DNA of 64,000 nucleotides from Pseudomonas antarctica (GCF_001647715.1 NZ_CP015600.1:5456001-5520000); one strand, 5' to 3'; counted from the stretch's first letter, positions 38,687 to 51,225 are shown. A program made the numbers and translations. Notes: generated from the sequence alone by a model not told the origin.

Positions 38687-40792
38687 TTAAACGCCCGAAG
38701 CCTTGGCTGCTGCTACGTCCTTGATGGACAGCTTGATACGGCCGCGGTTATCCACGTCCAGTACCAGCACTTCCACTTCCTGGCCTTCTTTCAGAATGTC
38801 GGTCACTTTCTCAACACGAGCGTCGCTCAGCATAGAGATGTGAACCAGACCGTCTTTGCCTGGCAGGATGTTGACGAACGCGCCGAAGTCGACGATGCGC
38901 TCAACTTTACCGACGTAGATCTTGCCGATCTCGGCCTCAGCGGTGATACCCAGAACGCGCTGACGTGCAGCCTCTGCAGCTTCCTTGGTTTCGCCGAAGA
39001 TCTTGATCGAGCCGTCGTCTTCGATGTCGATCGAAGCCTTGGTCTCTTCACAGATTGCACGAATGGTCGCGCCGCCTTTACCGATAACATCACGGATTTT
39101 GTCGGTGTCGATTTTCATCGCAATCATGGTCGGAGCATTTTCCGACAGTTCGGTACGGGACTGACCAATGATCTGGTTCATCTGACCGAGGATGTTCAGG
39201 CGCGCTTCCAGGGCTTGGCCCAGAGCGATTTCCATGATCTCTTCGGTGATGCCCTTGATCTTGATGTCCATCTGCAGCGCGGTAACACCTTTAGCGGTAC
39301 CGGCTACTTTGAAGTCCATGTCGCCCAGGTGGTCTTCGTCGCCCAGGATGTCAGTCAGGATGGCGAACTTCTCGCCTTCTTTAACCAGGCCCATGGCGAT
39401 ACCGGCAACCGGTGCCTTCATCGGTACACCAGCATCCATCAGCGCCAGGGAAGCACCGCAGACCGAAGCCATGGAGCTGGAACCGTTGGACTCGGTGATT
39501 TCCGACACAACACGGATGGTGTACGGGAACACGTCAGCAGCCGGCAGCATGGCTGCAATCGAACGACGAGCCAAACGGCCGTGACCGATTTCGCGACGGC
39601 CAGCGCCACCCATGCGACCACACTCACCTACCGAGAACGGAGGGAAGTTGTAGTGCAGCATGAACGGGTCTTTTTTCTCGCCTTCCAGGGTGTCCAGCAA
39701 CTGTGCGTCACGCGCAGTACCCAGGGTCGCAACTACCAGAGCCTGAGTTTCACCGCGGGTGAAGAGCGCCGAACCGTGAGTCTTCGGCAGAACACCCACT
39801 TCGATGTTCAGCGGACGTACGGTGCGAGTGTCGCGGCCGTCGATACGTGGCTTGCCGTTAACGATGTTTTCGCGAACGGTGCGGTATTCGATTTCACCGA
39901 ATGCAGCTTTGACGTCGCTGGAAGAAGGCTGGCCTTCTTCACCGGACAGCTTGGCCACAACCTGATCCTTCAACTCGCCCAGGCGAGCGTAACGGTCGGC
40001 CTTGACGGTGATGGTGTAGGCATCGGAGATCGCTGCGCCGAACTCGGAGCGAATAGCGCCCAGCAGTTCAGTCGCTTCAGCTTGTGGAGCCCAGGTCCAC
40101 GTTGGCTTGGCAGCTTCGGCAGCCAGTTCTTTAACAGCGTTGATCACAACCTGGAACTCGTCGTGAGCAAACAGTACCGCGCCCAGCATCTGGTCTTCGG
40201 TCAGCTCTTTGGCTTCCGATTCAACCATCAACACGGCTTCCGAAGTACCGGCAACGACCATGTCCAGGCTCGAAGCTTTCTGTTGTTCGTAAGTCGGGTT
40301 CAGCAGGTAGCCGGTGCTTTCGTGGAACGCAACACGGGCAGCGCCGATTGGACCATCGAAAGGAATACCGGAGATGGCCAGGGCAGCCGAGGTACCGATC
40401 ATCGCAGCGATGTCCGGATCGGTCTTCTTGCTGGTGGAAACGACGGTGCAGACAACCTGCACTTCGTTCATGAAGCCTTCTGGGAACAGCGGACGGATCG
40501 GACGGTCGATCAGTCGGGAAGTCAGGGTTTCTTTCTCGGAAGGACGGCCTTCGCGCTTGAAGAAACCGCCAGGGATCTTACCGGCAGCGTAAGTCTTTTC
40601 CTGGTAGTGAACGGACAGAGGGAAGAAGCCCTTGCTTGGGTCTGCGTGCTTGGCGCCCACAACAGTCACCAATACGGTGACGTCGTCGTCAACGGTGACC
40701 AGCACTGCGCCGGAAGCTTGACGGGCGATACGGCCTGTCTCGAGGGTAACGGTCGACTGACCGAACTGGAATTTTTTGATAACCGGGTTCAC
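38687..40792 (-). CDS. pnp: Polynucleotide phosphorylase
   Basis: 3'-5' phosphorolytic exoribonuclease and degradosome component. It has 701 residues: two RNase PH domains, the second with GRRSIGHG-type residues (here [15 protein letters not shown]), then KH ([19 protein letters not shown]) and S1 ([31 protein letters not shown]). It follows rpsO after a gap of 194 bases. In E. coli the rpsO-pnp gap contains an RNase III-processed hairpin through which PNPase regulates itself; a comparable structure was not clear here. Confidence 0.98.
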   Translation of the reverse strand: MNPVIKKFQFGQSTVTLETGRIARQASGAVLVTVDDDVTVLVTVVGAKHADPSKGFFPLSVHYQEKTYAAGKIPGGFFKREGRPSEKETLTSRLIDRPIRPLFPEGFMNEVQVVCTVVSTSKKTDPDIAAMIGTSAALAISGIPFDGPIGAARVAFHESTGYLLNPTYEQQKASSLDMVVAGTSEAVLMVESEAKELTEDQMLGAVLFAHDEFQVVINAVKELAAEAAKPTWTWAPQAEATELLGAIRSEFGAAISDAYTITVKADRYARLGELKDQVVAKLSGEEGQPSSSDVKAAFGEIEYRTVRENIVNGKPRIDGRDTRTVRPLNIEVGVLPKTHGSALFTRGETQALVVATLGTARDAQLLDTLEGEKKDPFMLHYNFPPFSVGECGRMGGAGRREIGHGRLARRSIAAMLPAADVFPYTIRVVSEITESNGSSSMASVCGASLALMDAGVPMKAPVAGIAMGLVKEGEKFAILTDILGDEDHLGDMDFKVAGTAKGVTALQMDIKIKGITEEIMEIALGQALEARLNILGQMNQIIGQSRTELSENAPTMIAMKIDTDKIRDVIGKGGATIRAICEETKASIDIEDDGSIKIFGETKEAAEAARQRVLGITAEAEIGKIYVGKVERIVDFGAFVNILPGKDGLVHISMLSDARVEKVTDILKEGQEVEVLVLDVDNRGRIKLSIKDVAAAKASGV

Positions 40793-40986
40793 GGTGTCCT
40801 ACCTTCTTTGTGGCTCTTGGGGAACTTGTCTTCTTGCGAAATTCTTGGGCAATGTCGGGAATCGGCCCGAGCCTGGTCCAGGGTAAAACGTGTATCCAGA
40901 TAAAACTTGAGGCTGGGAGCCTGCCATGGGCCAGCGGGAATCCCACTGACACACGGCAGACAACCAACCTCTAGCGCAATCGCTTA

Positions 40987-41256
40987 TTAGCGACGCAGAC
41001 CCAGGCGACCGATCAGAGCCTGATAACGACCCAGATCCTTGCCTTTCAGGTAGTCCAGCAGCTTACGGCGCTGGTTTACCATGCGGATCAGACCACGACG
41101 GGAGTGGTGATCTTTACCGTTGGCCTTGAAGTGACCTTGCAGCTTGTTGATGTTGTGGGTCAGCAGTGCAACTTGCACTTCTGGCGAACCAGTGTCACCA
41201 ACAGCTTGCTGATAGTCAGCAACGATTTGTGCTTTTTCTTGAACGTCGAGAGCCAT
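40987..41256 (-). CDS. rpsO: 30S ribosomal protein S15
   Basis: Primary binding protein of the 16S rRNA central domain. It has the exact family length of 89 residues, with [50 protein letters not shown] and the C-terminal LGLRR. AAAAGGATT precedes the ATG. It sits between truB and pnp as in other gammaproteobacteria. S15 often represses its own mRNA by binding the leader. Confidence 0.99.
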   Translation of the reverse strand: MALDVQEKAQIVADYQQAVGDTGSPEVQVALLTHNINKLQGHFKANGKDHHSRRGLIRMVNQRRKLLDYLKGKDLGRYQALIGRLGLRR

Positions 41257-41371
41257 GAGGCAATCCTTTTTTCAGGAAACCACCCAAAGGGCAGTTTCAA
41301 CAGGCCAGGGACAAATCCCTGTATCTAAAAATGAGTGTTGACCGTGCCTGTTAACAGCCACACTCGTCCGG

Positions 41372-42289
41372 TCATTCTGACCGAATCAGTCGACGCGGCG
41401 CGATGCGCCCGTCTTCGCTCACTTCACCGATACCGATAAAGCGACCGTTATGATCCTGTACCCGCACCATACCGAACTTCGGAGCATCCGGAGCGCGTAC
41501 CGGCTGGCCGTTTAGCCAATAGAACGCGCTGTGCTCCGAGAAGTGCAGCAATGGCCAGTCCAGCAAACCGCTGTCCGATGGCATCAGGAAGCGATCAACT
41601 GCTTCATTGCCGCCTTCGGCATGTACTGCTTCCAACTCTTCCAGCGTGACCGTCTGGGCAAGGCTGAAAGGCCCTGCCTGCGTGCGTCGCAGCTCTGCAA
41701 CGTACGCGCCGCAACCGAGCTTTTCACCAATATCTTCCACCAGGGTACGGATATAGGTGCCTTTGCTGCAGTCCACGGCCAAGCGGGCAGTGTCGCCCTC
41801 GCAGGCGAGCAATTCCAAGCGCGCAATAGTAACAGAACGCGGTTCGCGCTCCACTACTTCGCCCGCACGTGCCAGCTTGTAAAGAGGCTGCCCATCACGC
41901 TTGAGCGCCGAGTACATCGGTGGTATCTGACTGATTTCCCCGCGAAAACCGGGTAAAGCAGCTTCAATATCAGCACGACCAACGGTCACGTCGCGAACCT
42001 GCAAAACATCACCCTCGGCATCGGCCGTGGTGGTGGTCTTGCCCAGTTGCATCAGGGTTTCGTAACCCTTGTCGGAATCGAGCAGGTATTGCGAGAACTT
42101 GGTGGCCTCACCAAAGCACAACGGCAATACGCCGGTGGCCAAGGGATCGAGGCTGCCGGTATGCCCGGCCTTCTCGGCGTTCAGCAACCAGCGAACCTTC
42201 TGCAATGCGGCATTGGAGGTAAAACCAATGGGCTTGTCGAGCAGAATGATGCCGCTGACGTTGCGACGGATACGTTTGACCTGAGCCAC
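41372..42289 (-). CDS. truB: tRNA pseudouridine(55) synthase
   Basis: Makes pseudouridine 55 in the T-loop of tRNAs. It has 305 residues; the catalytic Asp is in [23 protein letters not shown], and [13 protein letters not shown] and the C-terminal PUA-like region are present. It begins three bases after the rbfA stop, so it is co-translated in the nusA-infB-rbfA-truB order. Confidence 0.98.
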   Translation of the reverse strand: MAQVKRIRRNVSGIILLDKPIGFTSNAALQKVRWLLNAEKAGHTGSLDPLATGVLPLCFGEATKFSQYLLDSDKGYETLMQLGKTTTTADAEGDVLQVRDVTVGRADIEAALPGFRGEISQIPPMYSALKRDGQPLYKLARAGEVVEREPRSVTIARLELLACEGDTARLAVDCSKGTYIRTLVEDIGEKLGCGAYVAELRRTQAGPFSLAQTVTLEELEAVHAEGGNEAVDRFLMPSDSGLLDWPLLHFSEHSAFYWLNGQPVRAPDAPKFGMVRVQDHNGRFIGIGEVSEDGRIAPRRLIRSE

Positions 42290-42292
42290 CGC

Positions 42293-42688
42293 TTACTCCT
42301 TGGCGTCTTCAGGTGTGGACGGGTGCTGGCTGTCTTCCGCCACGGCGCGCTCGATCAGTGCCGACAGGTGCGCACCACGCACGACGCTTTCGTCGTAGTG
42401 GAAGTGCAACTGGGGCACGCTGCGCAGCTTCATTTCACGGGCCAACTGCATGCGCAGGAAGCCTGCGGCGGAGTTGAGCACCTTGATGCTTTGCGCGATT
42501 TCTTCGCTGCTGTCCTGGCCCATCACGGTGATGAAAATCTTGGCGTGACCTACGTCACGGCTCACTTCAACAGCGGTGATGGTGACCAGGCCAACGCGTG
42601 GGTCTTTGACTTCGCGACGGATCAGTTGGGCCAGCTCGCGCTGCATCTGATCGCCGATTCGCTGGGTACGGCTGTATTCTTTTGCCAT
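42293..42688 (-). CDS. rbfA: 30S ribosome-binding factor A
   Basis: Late 30S maturation and cold-shock factor that binds near 16S helix 1. It has 131 residues with the KH-like fold: [24 protein letters not shown], then [28 protein letters not shown]. It lies between infB and truB. The 159 bases to infB contain a strong hairpin (42743-42776). Confidence 0.98.
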   Translation of the reverse strand: MAKEYSRTQRIGDQMQRELAQLIRREVKDPRVGLVTITAVEVSRDVGHAKIFITVMGQDSSEEIAQSIKVLNSAAGFLRMQLAREMKLRSVPQLHFHYDESVVRGAHLSALIERAVAEDSQHPSTPEDAKE

Positions 42689-42742
42689 GTCTTGTTACCT
42701 GTTACTGCCACACGGTGAAACCCGTGGGGTCTGAAAGCGGCA

Positions 42743-42776
42743 AACGCCCGGCCTGACAAAAGCCAGACCGGGCGTT
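42743..42776 (-). other. Hairpin between infB and rbfA
   Basis: AACGCCCGG and CCGGGCGTT pair perfectly, with an inner CTG/CAG extension and a loop of about eight bases. On the minus strand only three T follow, so it looks more like a partial terminator or processing site inside the operon than a full stop. Confidence 0.6.
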
Positions 42777-42847
42777 GCGTTTAGAGTCCGGACACGGCGC
42801 GGGGCATTTGCATGCCCACACGCTGTGTGGCTCCTGAAGTGCGCGAG

Positions 42848-45373
42848 TTAGAGGCTGCGAGCAACCTGAACCTTCTCGTAGACTTCGATCTTGTCACCAG
42901 CTTTGACGTCGTTGTAGCTCTTGACGCCGATACCGCATTCCATGCCGGCACGTACTTCAGAAGCGTCATCCTTGAAGCGGCGCAGGGATTCCAGCTCGCC
43001 TTCGAAGATAACGATGTCTTCACGCAGTACACGGATTGGACGGTTACGGTGCACAGTGCCTTCGATAACCATACAGCCGGCAATCGCACCGAATTTCGGC
43101 GAACGGAACACGTCACGCACCTCGGCAACACCCAGGATGTTCTCCCGGACGTCACTGCCAAGCATGCCGGTAAGGGCTTTCTTGACGTCTTCGATGATGT
43201 CGTAGATGACGTTGTAGTAACGCATGTCCAGGCCTTCCTGCTCGACGATCTTGCGAGCGCCAGCATCGGCACGCACGTTGAAGCCGAACAGTACAGCGTT
43301 GGAAGCCAGTGCCAGGTTGGCGTCGGACTCGGTGATACCACCGACACCGCCACCGACAACACGCACTTGCACTTCGTCGTTACCCAGGCCGTTCAAGGCG
43401 CCGTTCAACGCTTCGAGGGAACCACGGACGTCAGATTTGAGGACGATGTTAAGCGTCTTCTTCTCTGCCTGGCCCATGTTCTCGAAGATGTTCTCCAGCT
43501 TACCGGCGTGAGCACGGGCCAGTTTGACTTCGCGGAACTTGCCTTGACGGAACAGAGCCACTTCACGGGCTTTCTTCTCGTCGGCAACTACGCTCATCTC
43601 GTCGCCAGCGTCCGGAGTACCGTCCAGGCCGAGGATCTCGACAGGGATGGAAGGACCGGCTTCTTTGATTGGCTTGCCGTTCTCGTCGAGCATGGCACGT
43701 ACACGGCCATAGTTCGAACCGACCAGCACCATGTCGCCTTGGCGCAGGGTACCGTCTTGAACCAGTACGGTTGCAACCGGGCCACGACCTTTGTCGAGAC
43801 GCGATTCAACCACAACACCGCGACCCGGGGCCGATGGCGTTGCTTTCAGTTCGAGTACTTCAGCTTGCAGCAGGACCGCTTCGAGCAGTTCGTCTACACC
43901 GGTACCGACTTTCGCCGAGACCGAGACGAATGGCGTATCACCGCCCCACTCTTCGGAAGTCACGCCGTGAACCGACAGTTCGCTACGGATGCGATCAAGA
44001 TCGGCGCCCGGCTTGTCGATTTTGTTCACTGCAACAACCAGTGGAACACCAGCAGCCTTGGCGTGCTGGACAGCTTCAATGGTCTGCGGCATCACGCCAT
44101 CGTCTGCTGCAACGACCAGGATCACGATGTCAGTTGCCTTGGCACCACGGGCACGCATTGCGGTAAACGCGGCGTGACCTGGGGTGTCGAGGAAAGTGAC
44201 CATGCCGCGTTCGGTTTCAACGTGGTACGCGCCGATGTGCTGGGTGATACCGCCGGCTTCGCCAGCAGCTACCTTGGCACGACGAATGTAGTCGAGCAGC
44301 GAAGTCTTACCATGGTCAACGTGGCCCATTACGGTCACGACTGGCGCACGGGAGAACGTCTCACCTTCAAACTTCAAGGACTCGGCCAGGGAGTCTTCCA
44401 GAGCGGTATCGCTGACCAGGGTCACTTTGTGGCCCAGTTCTTCGGCTACCAGTTGAGCAGTTTCCTGATCAAGCACCTGGTTGATGGTCGCTGGGGTACC
44501 CAGTTTGAACATGAACTTGATGATTTCAGCAGCCTTGACCGACATCTGATTGGCGAGATCGCCAACAGAAATGGTCTCGCCGATCTGCACATCACGCACG
44601 ACAGGGCCTGTTGGGCTCTGGAAACCGTGGGCGTTGCGTTTTTTCAGCTTGGCCTTGCCGCGACCACCGCGACGGAAGCTATCGCTTTCTTCGTCGGTAG
44701 TACGTGGGGCAACGCGTGGAGCGGGCGCTTTCTCTTTGACCGAGGCACGATGTGGAGCGTTTTTACGCTCGCCATCGCCACCACCACCGCGACGATTGTT
44801 ATCGTCGGCACGTGGTTTGTCCGGACGACGAGGTTCGTCGCGCTTGCGAGCGTCTGCTGCTGGAGCAGGTGCGGCGGCAACCGGAGCGGCCTCACGCACA
44901 GCTTCAACAGGTGCGCTAGGCGCGGCGACCGCTTCAGTACCAGCAGGTTGCGCAGCAGCAGGCTGGCGACGCGCTTCTTCTTCGGCGCGACGCTTGGACT
45001 CTTCTTCAGCCTTCTGACGAGCAGCATTTTCTACTGCGCGACGTTCTTCCAGTTCGCGTTTGCGCTCGGCTTCGATTTCTTCCGGGCTGCGCTGTACGAA
45101 GACTTTCTTCTTGCGTACTTCAACGCTGATGCTCTTGCTACCAGCAACACGCAGTGTGCTGGTGGTTTTGCGCTGCAATGTAATCTTGCGCGGTTCTTCC
45201 ACTTTCGCCTTGTGGCTGCTCTTCAAGTGAGTCAGCAAAGACTGCTTCTCACTGTCGCTCACACCTTCATCGGCGGCGGTGTGCGGCAGACCTGCCTCAC
45301 GCATCTGCTGCAACAGGCGCTCTACCGGTGTTTTGACCTCATCGGCCAGTTGTTTCACCGTGACTTGCGTCAT
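42848..45373 (-). CDS. infB: Translation initiation factor IF-2
   Basis: GTPase that places fMet-tRNA on the 30S subunit. It has 841 residues: an IF2 N-terminal domain ([24 protein letters not shown]), a charged Ala/Glu/Arg-rich linker (about 90-230), then the G domain with [24 protein letters not shown] and NKIDKP, and C-terminal beta-barrels. No internal short-form start was resolved. The initiator tRNA it serves is encoded 2 kb upstream in the same block. Confidence 0.98.
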   Translation of the reverse strand: MTQVTVKQLADEVKTPVERLLQQMREAGLPHTAADEGVSDSEKQSLLTHLKSSHKAKVEEPRKITLQRKTTSTLRVAGSKSISVEVRKKKVFVQRSPEEIEAERKRELEERRAVENAARQKAEEESKRRAEEEARRQPAAAQPAGTEAVAAPSAPVEAVREAAPVAAAPAPAADARKRDEPRRPDKPRADDNNRRGGGGDGERKNAPHRASVKEKAPAPRVAPRTTDEESDSFRRGGRGKAKLKKRNAHGFQSPTGPVVRDVQIGETISVGDLANQMSVKAAEIIKFMFKLGTPATINQVLDQETAQLVAEELGHKVTLVSDTALEDSLAESLKFEGETFSRAPVVTVMGHVDHGKTSLLDYIRRAKVAAGEAGGITQHIGAYHVETERGMVTFLDTPGHAAFTAMRARGAKATDIVILVVAADDGVMPQTIEAVQHAKAAGVPLVVAVNKIDKPGADLDRIRSELSVHGVTSEEWGGDTPFVSVSAKVGTGVDELLEAVLLQAEVLELKATPSAPGRGVVVESRLDKGRGPVATVLVQDGTLRQGDMVLVGSNYGRVRAMLDENGKPIKEAGPSIPVEILGLDGTPDAGDEMSVVADEKKAREVALFRQGKFREVKLARAHAGKLENIFENMGQAEKKTLNIVLKSDVRGSLEALNGALNGLGNDEVQVRVVGGGVGGITESDANLALASNAVLFGFNVRADAGARKIVEQEGLDMRYYNVIYDIIEDVKKALTGMLGSDVRENILGVAEVRDVFRSPKFGAIAGCMVIEGTVHRNRPIRVLREDIVIFEGELESLRRFKDDASEVRAGMECGIGVKSYNDVKAGDKIEVYEKVQVARSL

Positions 45374-45400
45374 GCACTTCTCTCCTCAGGCCGCGCCTAG

Positions 45401-46882
45401 TTACTCGAACCAATGGGCTCGGGCGGCCATGATCAACTTGCCGGCACGATCATCGTCAATGCCGTCGATGTCGAGCAGATCGTCAATAGACTGCTCGGCC
45501 AGGTCTTCGCGGGTAATTACGCCGCGCACCGCCAGTTCCATCGCCAAATCCTTGTCCATACCCTCAAGCGAGAGCAGGTCTTCGGCCGGATGGGCGTCTG
45601 CCAGCTTTTCCTCAGTAGCGATGGCTTTAGTCAACAAACGATCCTTGGCCCGAGCGCGAAGCTCGTTGACGGTGTCTTCGTCAAAGCCGTCGATGTTGAG
45701 CATTTCTTCCAACGGTACGTAGGCAATCTCTTCCAGGCTGGTGAAGCCTTCATCTACCAGCACCTGTGCCAGGTCTTCGTCGACTTCCAGCTCGTCGATG
45801 AAGTTGCGCAGGATGTCGCCGGTTTCAGCTTGCTGCTTAGCCTGGATGTCCGATTCGGTCATCACGTTCAGGGTCCAACCGGTCAGTTGGCTGGCCAGAC
45901 GCACGTTCTGACCACCACGACCAATGGCCTGAGCCAGATTGTCTGCGCCAACGGCGATGTCCATTGCATGGGCATCTTCGTCAACGATAATTGCCGCCAC
46001 TTCAGCTGGCGACATGGCGTTGATCACAAACTGCGCCGGGTTATCGTCCCACAGCACAATATCCACACGCTCACCACCCAATTCGCCCGACACTGCCTGG
46101 ACGCGTGAACCACGCATACCAATGCAAGCGCCCTGCGGGTCGATGCGTTTGTCCTTGGAACGGACCGCGATCTTGGCGCGCGAACCCGGGTCGCGGGACG
46201 CAGCCATGACTTCGATCAGGCCTTCGGCGATCTCCGGCACTTCGATACGGAACAGCTCGATCAGCATTTCCGGCGCGGTACGCGACAGGATCAACTGAGG
46301 GCCGCGGTTCTCGGTGCGGATTTCCTTGAGCAGCGCACGCAAACGCACGCCAACACGGAAGGTTTCGCGAGAGATGATGTCTTCGCGGGCCAGCAACGCT
46401 TCTGCGTTGTTGCCCAGGTCGACGATCACGTTGTCGCGGGTGACTTTTTTCACGGTGCCGGAGATGATTTCACCCAGGCGCTCGCGATAAGCGTCAACGA
46501 CTTGAGCGCGCTCGGCTTCGCGAACCTTCTGCACGATGACCTGCTTGGCGGTCTGTGCAGCAATACGGCCGAATTCGATCGATTCGATCTTTTCTTCGAC
46601 GACATCACCGACCTGAGCGCCAGGGTGCGTTTCGGCAACCTTGCTTGGCCAGGTTTCGATGGCCGGATCATCAAGGTCGGCTTCTTCGACGACCGTCCAG
46701 CGACGGAAAGTCTCATAGGCACCGGTGTGGCGGTTGATTTCCACACGCAGATCCACTTCGTCTTCAAAACGCTTTTTGGTAGCAGTGGCCAGGGCCAGCT
46801 CCAGCGCTTCAAAAATCACGTTTGCCGGTACGCCCTTTTCATTGGATACCGACTCAACAACCAGCAGTACTTCTTTGCTCAT
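45401..46882 (-). CDS. nusA: Transcription termination/antitermination protein NusA
   Basis: RNA polymerase-associated factor for pausing, termination and rRNA antitermination. It has 493 residues from the ATG at 46882 ([17 protein letters not shown]); the frame extends seven codons further without need. In order it has the N-terminal polymerase-binding domain, S1 ([21 protein letters not shown]), KH1-KH2 ([36 protein letters not shown]) and the two acidic C-terminal repeats that bind RNAP alpha. Confidence 0.98.
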   Translation of the reverse strand: MSKEVLLVVESVSNEKGVPANVIFEALELALATATKKRFEDEVDLRVEINRHTGAYETFRRWTVVEEADLDDPAIETWPSKVAETHPGAQVGDVVEEKIESIEFGRIAAQTAKQVIVQKVREAERAQVVDAYRERLGEIISGTVKKVTRDNVIVDLGNNAEALLAREDIISRETFRVGVRLRALLKEIRTENRGPQLILSRTAPEMLIELFRIEVPEIAEGLIEVMAASRDPGSRAKIAVRSKDKRIDPQGACIGMRGSRVQAVSGELGGERVDIVLWDDNPAQFVINAMSPAEVAAIIVDEDAHAMDIAVGADNLAQAIGRGGQNVRLASQLTGWTLNVMTESDIQAKQQAETGDILRNFIDELEVDEDLAQVLVDEGFTSLEEIAYVPLEEMLNIDGFDEDTVNELRARAKDRLLTKAIATEEKLADAHPAEDLLSLEGMDKDLAMELAVRGVITREDLAEQSIDDLLDIDGIDDDRAGKLIMAARAHWFE

Positions 46883-46929
46883 CGTACGCCTCGCCTTTCG
46901 CAAGCCATTGGATCCGCGGGATCCGCGTC

Positions 46930-47388
46930 TCAGTCAAAACTGGGAATAATGTTGGCCTTGTCGATCATATCGATCGGCAACAGGAATTCATGGTCTTCTA
47001 CCTGCACCACGACATCCTGTTCTTCTACACCGCGCAGAAGGCCCTGAAAGTTGCGTCGCCCTTCGAACGGGGAGCGCAGCTTGATCTTCACTTGTTCACC
47101 GGCAAATTTTGCAAACTGATCAATAGTGAACAGTGGGCGTTCCATGCCTGGCGAGGAAACTTCGAGGGTATATTCAACGGCGATTGGATCTTCAACATCC
47201 AGGACACCGCTGATCTGACGGCTGACAATGGCACAATCGTCCACCAGCACACCGCCCTCTTTATCGATATAAACGCGCAACATTGAGTGGCGACCTTGAG
47301 CCGAAAACTCAATACCCCAGCATTCATAGCCTAGGGCCACGATCACCGGGGCCAACAAGGCCTGCAACTCTTCTAGCTTGCTCGACAC
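46930..47388 (-). CDS. rimP: Ribosome maturation factor RimP
   Basis: Assists 30S assembly near S12. It has 152 residues when started at the GTG at 47388 ([14 protein letters not shown]), which has GAGGGGG seven bases upstream and gives the family length. The longest frame begins inside the tRNA terminator and is rejected. Conserved [19 protein letters not shown] and [10 protein letters not shown] are present. First protein gene of rimP-nusA-infB-rbfA-truB. Confidence 0.97.
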   Translation of the reverse strand: MSSKLEELQALLAPVIVALGYECWGIEFSAQGRHSMLRVYIDKEGGVLVDDCAIVSRQISGVLDVEDPIAVEYTLEVSSPGMERPLFTIDQFAKFAGEQVKIKLRSPFEGRRNFQGLLRGVEEQDVVVQVEDHEFLLPIDMIDKANIIPSFD

Positions 47389-47427
47389 CTGAACCCCCTC
47401 GTGCATGTATGTGCATGCTGTGCAAAA

Positions 47428-47451
47428 TAAAAAAATGGGCGAAACGCCCAT
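47428..47451 (-). terminator. Terminator between tRNA-fMet and rimP (distal)
   Basis: ATGGGCG-AAA-CGCCCAT; on the minus strand it is followed by seven T and then ATTTT. It lies just upstream of rimP, so reading into rimP needs antitermination, read-through or a local promoter. Confidence 0.85.
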
Positions 47452-47496
47452 CCTTGAAACGCCGTCGAATAGCGGCGTTGAAAGTGTCCAGCTAAC

Positions 47497-47518
47497 AAAA
47501 AGCCCCTTAAAAGGGGCT
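47497..47518 (-). terminator. tRNA-fMet terminator (proximal)
   Basis: AGCCCCTT-AA-AAGGGGCT, followed on the minus strand by T5, about 10 bases past the tRNA 3' end. Confidence 0.85.
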
Positions 47519-47528
47519 CCGCTAAAAC

Positions 47529-47605
<77 letters not shown>

Positions 47606-47672
47606 ACAAAGCTGGGGCGGAAGTATACGACCGATCCCTTACAGGGTCAATGTAACCTTCCACCTACAAGAA

Positions 47673-47690
47673 AGCCCGCAACAGCGGGCT
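47673..47690 (-). terminator. tRNA-Leu terminator
   Basis: AGCCCGC-AACA-GCGGGCT, followed on the minus strand by TTTCTT. It lies between the two tRNA genes. Confidence 0.75.
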
Positions 47691-47701
47691 CTCCTGATAA
47701 T

Positions 47702-47787
47702 TGGTACCGAGAAGGGGACTCGAACCCCTACACCCTATGGGCACAACCACCTCAAGGTTGCGTGTCTACCAATTCCACCACCTCGGC
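47702..47787 (-). tRNA. tRNA-Leu (GAG)
   Basis: An 86 nt class II tRNA with CCA encoded, starting GCCGAGGTGG. The anticodon loop TTGAGGT gives anticodon GAG. The variable arm (TTGTGCCCATAGGGTG region) is long as expected for Leu. It lies just downstream of secG. Confidence 0.96.
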
Positions 47788-47809
47788 AATACAGCGTTTA
47801 CAACCCTTC

Positions 47810-48193
47810 TTACTTTTGCTCTTGAGCTGGAGGTACGTCAGTCGCTGGAGTAGCCGACTTTTGCTCTTGAAGCACCGGGACATCATCAGAAGCCGGTTTT
47901 GCTTTTGGTACTTCCAACACTGCTGGGTTTGGCAAACCTACTTGAGTCAGCACATGAGCTTTCTCTTTAGCAAAGTAACCTAACCCTAAGCTGGTTATGA
48001 AGAAACCGGCGGCAAGTATAGCAGTAAACTTACTAAGAAAGGTAGAGGAACCTTGGCTTCCGAACACAGTATTTGAAGCACCTGCACCGAAAGACGCACC
48101 AGCATCCGCACCTTTACCCTGTTGCAACAAAACCAGGGCAACTACGCCCAGGGCAGCCAACAGATGAAAAACGACTACGACTGTTTCCAGCAT
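47810..48193 (-). CDS. secG: Preprotein translocase subunit SecG
   Basis: Small inner-membrane subunit of the SecYEG channel. It has 127 residues from the ATG at 48193 ([18 protein letters not shown]). Two membrane helices flank the conserved [17 protein letters not shown] stretch, followed by a Pro/Ala/Lys-rich cytosolic tail. The longer frame from 48241 overlaps tpiA and is rejected. It begins four bases after the tpiA stop, so it is coupled. Confidence 0.97.
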   Translation of the reverse strand: MLETVVVVFHLLAALGVVALVLLQQGKGADAGASFGAGASNTVFGSQGSSTFLSKFTAILAAGFFITSLGLGYFAKEKAHVLTQVGLPNPAVLEVPKAKPASDDVPVLQEQKSATPATDVPPAQEQK

Positions 48194-48197
48194 TTTT

Positions 48198-48953
48198 TCA
48201 GTTTCCCGCGGCGCGACAAATCGCACCGAACTCATCTGCATTCAGGGAAGCCCCACCAATGAGCCCCCCATCGATATCCGGCATGCCGAACAGTTCGACC
48301 GCATTGGCCGCCTTCACGCTGCCGCCGTATAGAAGCCGCACACCTTGTGCGACCTCAGAATTCTCTGCCGCCAACTGCGCGCGAATGGCTGCGTGCACAT
48401 CCTGCGCCTGTTGCGGTGTAGCAGTCAGCCCGGTGCCAATGGCCCAGACCGGCTCGTAAGCAATTACTGCCTTTGCAAACGCACCAACACCCAGCTCCTC
48501 GATGATGCTGCCCAGCTGACGCGAGACAACTTCAAGAGTCTTGCCAGATTCGCGCTGCTCGAGGGTCTCCCCTATGCACAACACCGGAATCAAGCCACAA
48601 GCCTGTGCTGCTGCAAACTTGCGATTGAGTGTCCCATCACGTTCGCCCATCATCTGACGGCGCTCGGAGTGCCCGACAAGCACATAGGAACAACCCGCAT
48701 CTACCAACTGACTCGGCGAAATCTCACCGGTCAAAGCACCTTGCATGGGCTCCACCGCAGAATTCTGCGCGCCGACCTGGATCGACTTACCTTTCAAGCC
48801 ATCAACCACCTGGTTGATATGCAAGCAAGGCGGGAAAACCGCAATATCAACACCGCTAGGCAAGGCCAAGTGACGAAGGCCATTGATCAGCTCAGCGACA
48901 CTGGCGCGGGTACCGTGCATCTTCCAGTTACCAGCTACCATAGTGCGACGCAT
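48198..48953 (-). CDS. tpiA: Triosephosphate isomerase
   Basis: TIM-barrel enzyme interconverting dihydroxyacetone phosphate and glyceraldehyde-3-phosphate. It has 251 residues with the catalytic Lys in VAGNWKMHG, His in VGHSERR, and Glu in [11 protein letters not shown]; the phosphate loop is [12 protein letters not shown]. It precedes secG and follows glmM after 66 bases. Confidence 0.98.
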   Translation of the reverse strand: MRRTMVAGNWKMHGTRASVAELINGLRHLALPSGVDIAVFPPCLHINQVVDGLKGKSIQVGAQNSAVEPMQGALTGEISPSQLVDAGCSYVLVGHSERRQMMGERDGTLNRKFAAAQACGLIPVLCIGETLEQRESGKTLEVVSRQLGSIIEELGVGAFAKAVIAYEPVWAIGTGLTATPQQAQDVHAAIRAQLAAENSEVAQGVRLLYGGSVKAANAVELFGMPDIDGGLIGGASLNADEFGAICRAAGN

Positions 48954-49019
48954 GCTGTACCCCGTCGGTCAAAGTGGGCGCAGATGTTACCCAACCACAT
49001 CATCACTGGCAAGCCGAAT

Positions 49020-50357
49020 TCAGGCGCAAATTTCAGTTACCAGTTTTGCCAGGTCTTCGGCATGACCGCGAACCTGTGTTTCGTCCTCACCTTCGACCAT
49101 GACGCGCACCAGAGGCTCCGTGCCGGACTTGCGCAGCAACACCCGCCCACGCCCCGCCATTGCCAGGGTCACGCGCTCGCAGGCGTCTTTGACCGCAGGG
49201 TGTTCGATCGGGTTTTCGCCACCGGCGAAACGCACATTGAGCAAAACCTGCGGGCACTTACGCAGAGCCTGTCGCGCCTGAGCGAGGCTCTCCTCACGAC
49301 GACGCAAGGACAGCAACACCTGCAACGCGGCAATAATTGCATCGCCAGTCGTCGTGTGCTGGAAGCAAACCACATGCCCCGAGTTCTCACCGCCCACCTG
49401 CCAGTTACGCTCCAGCAGCTCGGCGATTACATAGCGGTCACCGACATTGGCGCGAACGAAGGGAATTCCAAGATCTGCCAAGGCCAGTTCCAGGCCCAGG
49501 TTACTCATCAGAGTGCCAACGACGCCGCCCTGCAACTTGTCACGCTCATGCAGGTCGCGAGCAATGATGAACAACAAATCATCACCATCCACGACAGCCC
49601 CAGTGTGATCCACCATCAGGACACGATCACCATCCCCGTCAAAAGCAATACCGAGATCAGCATGCTCAGCCAGGACGGCCGCCTGCAGTTGCTCCATATG
49701 GGTGGAGCCGCAGTTTTCGTTGATGTTCAAACCATTCGGCTGAGCCGACAGCACGGTCACATCGGCGCCCAGCTCCTTGAATACACTCGGAGCCACTTTG
49801 TAGGTCGCACCATGAGCGCAATCGACAACAATCTTCAGCCCGGCAAAATTGGTACTGGTCGGCACGCTGCTCTTGCAGAATTCGATGTAGCGGCCAGACG
49901 CGTCATTGATGCGCGAGACCTTGCCCAGCTTGCTGGACTCGACCACCGTCATCGGTGCATCCAGCAGCTCTTCGATCATCAGCTCAATCGCATCCGGCAG
50001 CTTGGTGCCCTGCCCCGAGAAAAACTTGATGCCATTGTCATCATGAGGGTTGTGCGAGGCACTGATCACGATACCGGCTTCAGCGTGGAAGGTACGCGTC
50101 AGGTAAGCGATCGCCGGCGTCGGCATTGGCCCCAGCAGCATTACGTCGGCACCGGCGGCGGACAAGCCAGCCTCCAGCGCGGACTCAAACATGTAACCGG
50201 AAATACGGGTGTCCTTGCCCACCAGAATGCGGCAAGCGCCCATGCTGCGGAACGCCATACCTGCCGCCCAACCCAGCTTGAGCATGAAATCAGGCGTAAT
50301 CGGAAATTCGCCGACCCGACCACGGATACCGTCGGTGCCAAAATATTTTTTAGTCAT
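49020..50357 (-). CDS. glmM: Phosphoglucosamine mutase
   Basis: Converts glucosamine-6-phosphate to glucosamine-1-phosphate for UDP-GlcNAc, the precursor of peptidoglycan and LPS. It has 445 residues. The phosphoserine loop is [17 protein letters not shown], the metal loop [13 protein letters not shown], the sugar loop GGENSGHVV and the phosphate site [16 protein letters not shown]. It lies 16 bases after folP. Confidence 0.98.
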   Translation of the reverse strand: MTKKYFGTDGIRGRVGEFPITPDFMLKLGWAAGMAFRSMGACRILVGKDTRISGYMFESALEAGLSAAGADVMLLGPMPTPAIAYLTRTFHAEAGIVISASHNPHDDNGIKFFSGQGTKLPDAIELMIEELLDAPMTVVESSKLGKVSRINDASGRYIEFCKSSVPTSTNFAGLKIVVDCAHGATYKVAPSVFKELGADVTVLSAQPNGLNINENCGSTHMEQLQAAVLAEHADLGIAFDGDGDRVLMVDHTGAVVDGDDLLFIIARDLHERDKLQGGVVGTLMSNLGLELALADLGIPFVRANVGDRYVIAELLERNWQVGGENSGHVVCFQHTTTGDAIIAALQVLLSLRRREESLAQARQALRKCPQVLLNVRFAGGENPIEHPAVKDACERVTLAMAGRGRVLLRKSGTEPLVRVMVEGEDETQVRGHAEDLAKLVTEICA

Positions 50358-50373
50358 AAGTGCTCCATCGTTC

Positions 50374-51225
50374 TTATTCGGCTGATTCTACGGCGGCAAG
50401 CATACGCACCACATCGACCGTCTCGGCGACGTCATGCACACGCAAGATACGCGCGCCCTTGGTAACCGCGAGCGCTGCCAGAGCAAGGCCACCGTACAAC
50501 CGCTCACCCACCGGTCGACTCAATGCGAGCCCTATCATGCTCTTGCGCGAAACACCGACCAACAGGGGCCGACCAAGCGCATGCAAGGCCTGCATATGTT
50601 TGAACAGACTTAAATTGTGCTGAAGGGTTTTGGCAAAGCCAAACCCAGGATCAAGGATGATTTTTTCGGCAGCAATTCCAACCTTGGCGCACTGAGCGAT
50701 CCTTTCAGCAAGAAACCCACTCACTTCACCAACGAGATCGTCGTAGTGTGGACTGTCTTGCATATTGCCGGGCTCTCCCAGCATATGCATCAGGCATACA
50801 GGCAGACCGGTTGCCGCTGCCGCATCCAGGGCACCGTCTCGCTGGAGGGAGCGCACATCGTTGATGAGCCCCGCACCCAGGCGCGCCGTCTCGCGCATCA
50901 CGGCCGGAGTCGATGTATCCACCGAGATGATCACGTCCAACTCACGAGCAATGCGCTCGACGATAGGCGCCACTCGCTCCAACTCCTCGAGAGGAGAAAC
51001 AACGCGAGCACCAGGGCGAGTCGACTCACCACCGACATCAATCAAGGTCGCGCCCGCTGCCACCATCGCCTCGGCATGACGCAATGCCGCATCGAGTTGA
51101 CTGAAGCGGCCGCCGTCGGAAAAGGAATCGGGGGTTACATTAAGAATGCCCATGACATGTGTATGGGCCAAATCAAGAACCCGGTTGCCGCAAGGCAACC
51201 GGGTTGAGGACAACGCAGAAGTCAT
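50374..51225 (-). CDS. folP: Dihydropteroate synthase
   Basis: Condenses the FolK product with p-aminobenzoate; the target of sulfonamides. It has 283 residues with signature motifs [50 protein letters not shown] and [15 protein letters not shown]. It lies 8 bases after ftsH, the usual ftsH-folP-glmM order. Confidence 0.98.
   Translation of the reverse strand: MTSALSSTRLPCGNRVLDLAHTHVMGILNVTPDSFSDGGRFSQLDAALRHAEAMVAAGATLIDVGGESTRPGARVVSPLEELERVAPIVERIARELDVIISVDTSTPAVMRETARLGAGLINDVRSLQRDGALDAAAATGLPVCLMHMLGEPGNMQDSPHYDDLVGEVSGFLAERIAQCAKVGIAAEKIILDPGFGFAKTLQHNLSLFKHMQALHALGRPLLVGVSRKSMIGLALSRPVGERLYGGLALAALAVTKGARILRVHDVAETVDVVRMLAAVESAE

Noticed and set aside
38840..40903. 687-codon open frame on plus opposite pnp
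   Set aside because: Antisense shadow of pnp, with low-complexity translation.
42812..45400. 862-codon open frame on plus opposite infB
   Set aside because: It mirrors infB exactly. High GC at third positions removes stops on the opposite strand, and the translated sequence shows no family features.
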